Below are positions 57,699 to 64,000 of a stretch of 64,000 bases of DNA, piece by piece. A program made the translations under genes and the position numbers. Source of the DNA: Mariannaea sp. PMI_226 (lineage: Eukaryota > Ascomycota > Sordariomycetes > Hypocreales > Nectriaceae); the NCBI GenBank assembly GCA_024336345.1, contig JANFOG010000009.1, positions 1,674,001 through 1,738,000 of the forward strand, written 5' to 3'. A model generated the notes under the pieces. It did not search any database. It was not told the origin of the DNA and saw only the letters and a program-made list of their open reading frames with translations. How positions within the stretch are numbered: the first letter of the stretch is position 1; each line of letters starts with the position of its first letter.

Positions 57699-59098
57699 AT
57701 GCCGCCTCGACGTACGCACACAAAGTCTCGGACGGGCTGTGCCAACTGCAAGCGCCGTAAGGTCAAGGTATGTAAATCGTCTTTTTTTTTTTCCTTTTTT
57801 TCCCCCGCATACTGTGGTTATCATTCTATGAGCTCTTAGCTACTGTGGCTGATATTGATGAACCATCAAGTGTGACGAAGGGTATCCGGCCTGCTTCAAT
57901 TGCAAAAGGCATGGCGTGCAATGTAGCCTCTCTGCTGCTACTCCGGATGCCTATCCCAACGAATACAGCCCGACACAGCCAAATCTACTTCCTTTGACGC
58001 CAAGCTCCAGTGATGCAAACGCCGCTCCGTCTCCGACTCCGTCTGCCCATGCCGCCCTAGCCGCCGCCTCCGAACAGATTGCACCCTTCCCACCTCATGA
58101 ACTGATGAGTAAGGACTTTGAGCTTCTGCATCATTACACTACCGTTACCGCAGAGGCAATGTGTGTGAGGAAGGAGATGACGCATGTTTGGAGGATTTGT
58201 ATTCCTAGAGTGGGATATCAGTACCCGTTTGTCATGCATGGAGTCCTGGCCGTGTCAGCCGCTCACAAAGCATACCTGATGCCAAACAATCGCAAGACGT
58301 ACCTGGCCCTGTCTGACTATCACCAAACCGTAGGATCTGAGGGTTTTCGATCAGAACTGCAGAACATCAGACCGGAGATCGGTATGCCTCTTTTTAGCTT
58401 CGCCTCCGTCGTGGTTCTGTATATGTACACACTTCCCAGCCGGTCTGCGACTGGAAAGCTTGAAGACCCAATACGGAACATACTCGAGGTCATTGGCCTT
58501 ATCAGAGGTATCAGGACTACTCTCGCACCGCTCATAGCAGATGTGCTGAGATCTGAATTTGCGCCGCTGGTATACGGCGTTTGGCCTCTTGAGAAATTCG
58601 TGCCGGAGACGTGAGACCGCGATCCTCAATCCAAAAAAAGCGTCTGTACTAATCACCCCGTTTAGTTTGCCTTCGCTCGAGAACACTGTATTACCCCTCG
58701 ATACATGGGATGCCATTCAACGACTCCGAGTCTTCCAGGAGGAGGAAGTGCCATCCTCCAGTCTTGAGCATTATCTTGAGCTCGTCGACAGCCTTCATCG
58801 TTCCGCAAAACTCATTGCCCTGGCTGGTGCGTATGTTGAGTGTGGCGCTATATTTGTATGGATGTACGGAATCCACGAAAGCATTTTGATGGACATTGAC
58901 TCCCACCGGCCTCATGCACTGGTCATCTTGGCTCACACCACGGTGTTTCTTGCAACCACCGAGAAGCTATATTGGTTCGCGAGAGGTTGGGCGCGACAAG
59001 TCTTTAATGCGATTGAAGCGAAATTAATTGGGCAGCCAAAATTTGTGAACATGCTTCAGTGGCCAAAACATAATCTAGCTAACCTCTATGGGTTATAA
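57699..59098 (+). CDS. Zn2Cys6 transcription factor
   Basis: Exons 57699-57767, 57871-58610 and 58666-59098 give 413 aa. The zinc cluster, split by the first intron as is common in fungi, is CxxC-x6-C-x6-CxxC-x6-C (GCANCKRRKVKCDEGYPACFNC...), flanked by basic TKSRTG. A Pro/Ser/Ala-rich linker follows. The rest is the fungal regulatory domain seen in the short Upc2/sterol-uptake-like regulators, with DFELLHHYTTVTAEAM, HGVLAVSAAHKAYL and WPLEKFVP. This predicts a DNA-binding regulator of sterol, lipid or stress genes, which suits its divergent RTA1-like neighbour. The target assignment is inference. Confidence 0.9.
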
Positions 59099-59207
59099 GA
59101 AAGACCCATGTCTGAGACGCGGCTTTAGACTTTTCGTACTTGCAACTATTTTCAAAAGATTTGACGATTTCAATGAGGTATTAGTATTTGGTACAGGCAA
59201 GGTAGCC

Positions 59208-61569
59208 TCACAGCTCATGATCGGCAGTCGTATGCTCGTCGCTGGTTGATACTAGCAAGATAGGTCTCCATTCATCTGATTGAAGGTTGTCAAGCATGTC
59301 AAAGTATGCTTCTCGGCGAGTAGTCGAATGGCGGTCGGAGATGGCTGAGCAGAACGATGAACCCGCATCCTTTGGACTGAGCTGGGCTCGCTTTGCCTCA
59401 TTCCCATCATCCTCAGTGAATGAGTCCAAGACTCGCTTATGCTGGGAGGCCGAGACTGAAGGGACGATTATCACATCATCTTCGAATGCAACAGTTGGCT
59501 CGTCATCCTTGGAAGTACGCTGCGTCTCCGAGAGAGGACTGATAAACCTATGCGGTTGGTTTGTTAGAGCTAATGGAGAAGCAGTCTTCTGTTCCTTTTG
59601 AGACGATGATTCAACTGAGGGAGTGACCGGCGGCGATGATTGTAAATGGACGGAGTCTGACGTTAGCTGACTGTTGTCTTGGTGGACTGAGTTCGCGGCC
59701 GTTTTTCGATCAGCATACTCTTGCATCTTGAAGTCATGCTCAAATTGTCCTCCCGAGCAATACTCTCCGAACAGAGATTGTATGCTCGTTCCTGGAACCC
59801 AGTTAGTAACCGCAATCTCGGGGTGAGATAGTAGAATACCATTTCGAAGCCATTCTGCCATATCGACAGTACATGGCCAAACATCTCTGGGCTTGAAGAG
59901 CTGCACCAACTGGCAAAGTTCGGGATAGGAAGAGTGCCTTGAATATGGAAACCGGATAACCTTTGGTAAATTGGCGTTGCCCTGATCGGAGCTGGCGATT
60001 GATTTATTTACCCCTTGAAGCTTCTTCGCAAACCGCACAATCATATCGTCAATCGAAGTCGTTTCGTTGATTGAAGATATGGCCTGAGAAAGGTGAATTG
60101 TTCTCCCTGTTGAGCTCGCTTGTTTACACATGTTATGTATGCTGTCACGAGCGTCGTCTGAGAGTGATTCTGTCGACCAAAGGCTACTTCGGTTTAGCAA
60201 TTCATGGATCAATCGCCAAAGCTTGGACGGAGACTAACGTAGTAAAGAGGGCGTCGAGAGTAACCTGATCGAGGTCGTCTAGCTCTGCTTCTCGCTGTAG
60301 ATCATCGGCGCCGCCTCCAACGCCAACCTCGACCATATCCTGACCTCCGGGAAGGTGTGCGATGATGGGCTGTATGGACACGGTGGATGGGCGCCGGGCT
60401 GCCTGACACATAGATCCCTTCTCACAACTGTGAAGTCGCACGGTTTCGTCGGCAGTCAGGCATCCAGGATGAGGCGCGTTTCCACACATGTAGCCGGTGA
60501 GAGCAGGAGACTCTGGCGCCAAGTGGTAGTCACTGCTAAATCTTGCCTCAGACGAACGAGCTTTCAAAGAACCGTAGATGCGGAGTTTGTAATCATCCAC
60601 ATGTATCTTCTATACGTTAGAGAAGCTCTGTTCTCCAGATATCCAGGGGGCATTTACCGGCGACTTGAGCGCCTTAGACAGGGCTACCCATACATCTTCG
60701 TATCCGTACGTCCAGGCTTGGAAGTGGAAGATAGTATCATCTGGATACTTTGAGACTTTCTTCAGGAGCTCCGCAATCCCCTGAGCTTTGGTCTGAAAGG
60801 AGACGTCGGTCGTGAAAGATGTGTCAAGGTATATTTTATCCAGCGTTTTTATGCCAGAGGAGTATTCCACAAGAGCAGGGCTTCGTGCAACGGAATTTAC
60901 AAACCAAGGTTCACTTCGGATGTCGCCAGTATAGATAATTGCCTTTCCATCCCCCTCGATTACTTGAAGACTATTAGTGAGCGATGATCATCGAAATAAA
61001 AGAGGGGCCGCCTCACAGAACATGACGGCACCAGGGCAATGGTTCGCGTCAAATAGAGTGACCTGGATCTCACTGCCAGGTTGTAACTCAATTATGGTAG
61101 GTGTTTCCAATGGAAGAGGTTTCTGATGGCTGATATCAGTTTGTTTTCGATCAGCTTATGCTTGGATGGCTGGTCACTGTACCAGAACTTTAGCGAGGTG
61201 CTTATATGTCTGTTGTCTGGCCTCTAGGATGCCTTTGGCATAGTTGATGCGACATGGGTAGCGCTCGAGTCGAAGAAGAATCTCTTTCGTTGCAGCCGAA
61301 CAGTAGACACTTCGAATCGGTCAGCGGTCGTACGTGCGTTGATGGTGTTGCAACAACGCCTACAAGGGTGATCTTAGGCTCTCAAGACCTGCCAAGTGGT
61401 CACTGTGGACATGGCTCAAGAAGCATGCGAGCGGAGGTAGAGTATCAGGGTGTTTGCGAAAGAAATCAACTGTAAGATGTTAGACAACCGTGAAAAAGTC
61501 CAAATCGGTCTGGTGAAGCTGACTTCTGATGTCTGGAAATTCGGTCACGATGCCATTGAAGGTTGACAT
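59208..61569 (-). CDS. Artemis/SNM1-type DNA repair nuclease
   Basis: Seven exons in coding order: 61569-61524, 61469-61364, 61309-61183, 61122-61017, 60962-60658, 60609-60265 and 60221-59208, giving 682 aa. The protein opens with MSTFNGIVTEFPDIR. The metallo-beta-lactamase motif is LSHVHSDHLAG, followed by FDANHCPGAVMFLIEG and YTGDIRSEPWF, and later LDKIYLDTSF. The beta-CASP part contains KIHVDDYKLRIYGSL. The DRMBL segment is RFPYSRHSSYPELCQLVQLFKPRDVWPCT, then SIQSLFGEYCSGGQFEHD. These define the SNM1/Artemis/Pso2 nuclease family, acting in crosslink repair or end processing. The last intron is only 43 nt (60222-60264) and was chosen because it alone joins DLDQ to LWRLIHELL in frame. The Ser/Thr-rich C-terminal 150 residues look disordered. 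Confidence 0.9.
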
Positions 61570-62605
61570 TTCGATGCTGATCGAGCACAGGTAAAAGTTC
61601 TTGAATGGAAATTAGGAAATGAAATGGAGCCTAGCAAGAATCGATTGACGGTACGAAATCACAGCTATGGTGGCTGGTGATGAATGCACATGCTAGGTTG
61701 TAGGATGGAGGTCAAAGGGCTATCTTTGTTGTGAGTTTCTGTAGTCGCAAATTGGAGCAGGTGAGGGTGTTCGGGAAATGAGATGCACTGTGTTGTTATG
61801 CAGCCTTTAGCGAGTTGTAGCGACGTATATGGGTGCAAAAAGGCACCACGGCACAGGGCGCAGTTGCACTGTGTGTAAGCCCCATAGAAAGAGGCCCGAG
61901 ACGAGCATGGTTCATCAATCAATCTAGGCAGACAGCGCAGCTAAGGTACCAGACTTAAATGGACAGGTCAGAGGAGGTCCAGTATGACGAGGTGAGGCGA
62001 TAAATGGATGAGTTATCTAACTTACCCTGCATGTGGTATTTTTTGAGTAGAAAATATGCCCAACTCTGACTTCATTCATATACCCCTATCTACGTGCTCC
62101 AAAGTAAGGCACGCTTCCTGTCCCAGATGCAATTTTTGGTTTCTAGCACTAGGAATAGGAATACAGCTCATCTCACTTGGTGCAGGCTGATTCAGGCGCA
62201 CAATAGTCGTTTCACAGTGATCAATAGGTTCCTCCTCATGCGCTTAGTGAACTGAACTGCAAAACAAGTTCAAGAAGGCAAAGTAGAGTCCATTTTATCA
62301 CGATTTGCCAACGGCAGTGGATAGGGTACGAGAAAGCTCCCCAAAAAAGAAACAATACGGCATAAGTCTTCTACGCGAGAACAAAAAGTATGAGACAGAA
62401 GAAATTACACTGCCCAAGTCTCAGACGCGAGGGTTGTATCGAATCTTGTTTTCATTCCTTCTCTTCACCTTCCTCCACCTCTGGCTTTTGACCAATTACC
62501 ACAACTCTTTATTGTCTCTGATTAGCCACCATGGTCCATCCAGGAAAGCAAGGCGAGCAACAGCTCATATGCCCCAAGTAGGGATAAGAGGAGTAGGAAG
62601 AACAC
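61570..62605. other. Intergenic spacer
   Basis: Promoter of the nuclease gene on the left and 3' flank of the methyltransferase on the right. No gene recognised. Confidence 0.6.
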
Positions 62606-63974
62606 TTACACGTCCCAATAAGCATGAACTCTTCGGTCACGCATCGCAGCTCGGACGTCCGCTAGGAATACCAAGATTTCCTCGCGGCTCATGTTCAGCC
62701 CGCGCGCTAACAGGATAGAGCTAATCACCTCCAGATTTCCTTCAATGTTGGCCAAGGTCCAGAGCCCTATTTCCTTGAACTTGGGATCCTTGGGCCATGT
62801 GTTAGTAGGCCACTTGAAGGTCAACGTTTGGACGTTGACGAAACCCAGAGCCTTCAGGCGGCTTTCGTGATTCACTCCTTCATCAAACCGTCTTCCAAGA
62901 TTCGCGGCACCTTTTGTGGTCAATTCGCCCCATTTGTGTAAAGGAGAGTCCGGATGCAGGGTGCCATCCTCGGATTTAGCAGGCAAAGTTGGATCGATTA
63001 TCTCTACCCATCCACCAGGCTCCAGGAAGCTGTGTGAAGCGCGCCGTTAGATGCGGTTTGAAACGGAGGAGAATGAATGATGCTTATTCACAACAGTGAG
63101 GTACACTGTGACTCTTCAGGAGTGGTTAGTTAGAGGTGAGAGACACTTACTCGCAGCATTGACGGGTGAATTTTTCCCAATCGGCAAAGCTGCCAGTCAT
63201 TAGCCGGACAAAGATGTAGTCAAATTTGCTACCCCAAGTCCAGTCCTTTTCAACATCATCAACCTCGAAGGTACAGTTGGGTGGGACACTATACACTGAT
63301 GAGAACTGTAATAGCTTGATAGCTGGGGGTAAAGAAAAGGGTGGTAAGAAGACATACAAGGCTGGCTGGATAGCAGCTATATCAACACCGAAGACCTAAC
63401 GCCATATAAGTGTTGTCCGATAAACACAAGGTAATTCTAGCTACACACCTCTGCGTGGGGGTGCTCATCCGCTGACAAGAACCTGGAGTTAGCTTGCAGC
63501 TGAGGGAGAAAAAGCACTTGGGATTCAAACATACCAAATTCAATCGCCCAGACGCCAGTTCCAGTCCCAACATCCAGGACACGTTTAGCAGTGTCAGCGT
63601 TTGGGGAAAAGTACCTTTTGCCGCCAAAAGTCAAGCGCAAGTGGTGGTTCTGAAGATCTTTCATAGGCTGTGAGCTACCAACATCGCCAGATACTAGAAC
63701 TAGTCATATTTACCTAGTCTATCAGACTCATGCTATGGACGGTCAGTTCGCTCCTCTATGATTGAATAGGCAAGTCACATTACTTCATCACTGGGTAGAA
63801 AGTACGCTATAATGTATTAGCCAATATTACCTGCAAAAGAAAAAGAGGCGGTTCTAAAAGGCGTCACTTACTCAGATCTCGGTGGTATCCACGACCATCC
63901 CTCATGTGGTACTCTAATATGCTTGACCGCAGTGAGGCGGTCGATAATTCTTCATCGGTCTTGGAAATAACCAT
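62606..63974 (-). CDS. LaeA-like SAM-dependent methyltransferase (5' end uncertain)
   Basis: Eight exons in coding order: 63974-63872, 63806-63784, 63732-63714, 63657-63535, 63471-63449, 63395-63358, 63288-63151 and 63029-62606. The product is at least 296 aa. It is recognised by LTFGGKRYFSP, the SAM-binding GxGxG strand [56 protein letters not shown] and LEPGGWVEIIDP, all typical of the Velvet-associated LaeA-like family of secondary-metabolism methyltransferases. Exons of 23, 19, 23 and 38 nt are unusually small, but each is forced by frame and by family sequence. The first ATG in the window is used, yet the frame stays open to the right edge, so the N-terminus may be longer. A short extra 3' exon after 62608 is possible. 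Confidence 0.82.
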
Positions 63975-64000
63975 ATTAGCGCCGGAGTTCGTTTTCAGCA

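Noticed and set aside
62520..62610. Extra 3' exon of the methyltransferase
   Set aside because: A donor exists (GTAAGT near 62608) and an acceptor near 62520, but the added residues do not match the family ending. I kept the simple stop.

Overview
The window is nuclear DNA from a filamentous ascomycete (Pezizomycotina; most likely Sordariomycetes, which I infer from overall protein flavour and cannot prove here). The evidence is short GT-AG introns (43-138 nt), intron-bearing or TTTT-terminated tRNA genes, no operons, long gene-poor spacers full of homopolymers and microsatellites, and fungal-specific families (GT69/CAP59, RTA1, Zn2Cys6 regulators, LaeA-like methyltransferases, DUF7708 proteins). 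I rebuilt 18 protein genes exon by exon, checking that each spliced length is a whole number of codons, and found two tRNA genes.

Layout. 1-4.2 kb: no recognisable gene. 4.2-9 kb: a small Ser-rich hypothetical protein and a single-pass surface protein with three six-cysteine repeats. 9.9-18.8 kb: a giant Mlp1/Tpr-type nuclear-basket coiled-coil protein, convergent with a poly-Asn coiled-coil protein. 21.3-25.6 kb: a divergent pair, a GIMAP/AIG1-like GTPase with a hydrophobic tail and an Hsp70-like ATPase; the two carry near-identical sense-strand G-runs in introns. 28.5-33.9 kb: an inactive-looking metzincin fused to a seven-bladed tectonin-like propeller, an FAD monooxygenase and a GT69 mannosyltransferase. 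35.4-38.4 kb: argininosuccinate lyase (six exons) and intron-containing tRNA-Ile(UAU). 39-48 kb: a DUF7708/NACHT-like protein with a ruined P-loop, a poly-Gln protein, tRNA-Arg(ACG) and a DUF7025-AAA ATPase. 50-52.4 kb: the ribosome-biogenesis helicase Mak5. 52.6-64 kb: a cytochrome P450, an RTA1 membrane protein, a Zn2Cys6 regulator, an Artemis/SNM1-type nuclease and a LaeA-like methyltransferase that reaches the right edge.

Housekeeping genes (Mlp1, Mak5, Arg4, tRNAs, Artemis) are interleaved with accessory ones. Two themes stand out. The first is NTPases and non-self-type architectures: GTPase/Hsp70 pair, DUF7708 protein, AAA ATPase and metzincin-propeller. The second is a loose P450/RTA1/Zn2Cys6/methyltransferase set at the right end that resembles part of a metabolite or stress locus but has no backbone synthase in view. 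The best candidates for undescribed biology are the HQxxH metzincin-propeller fusion (28533-30149) and the divergent GTPase/Hsp70 pair (21297-25617).
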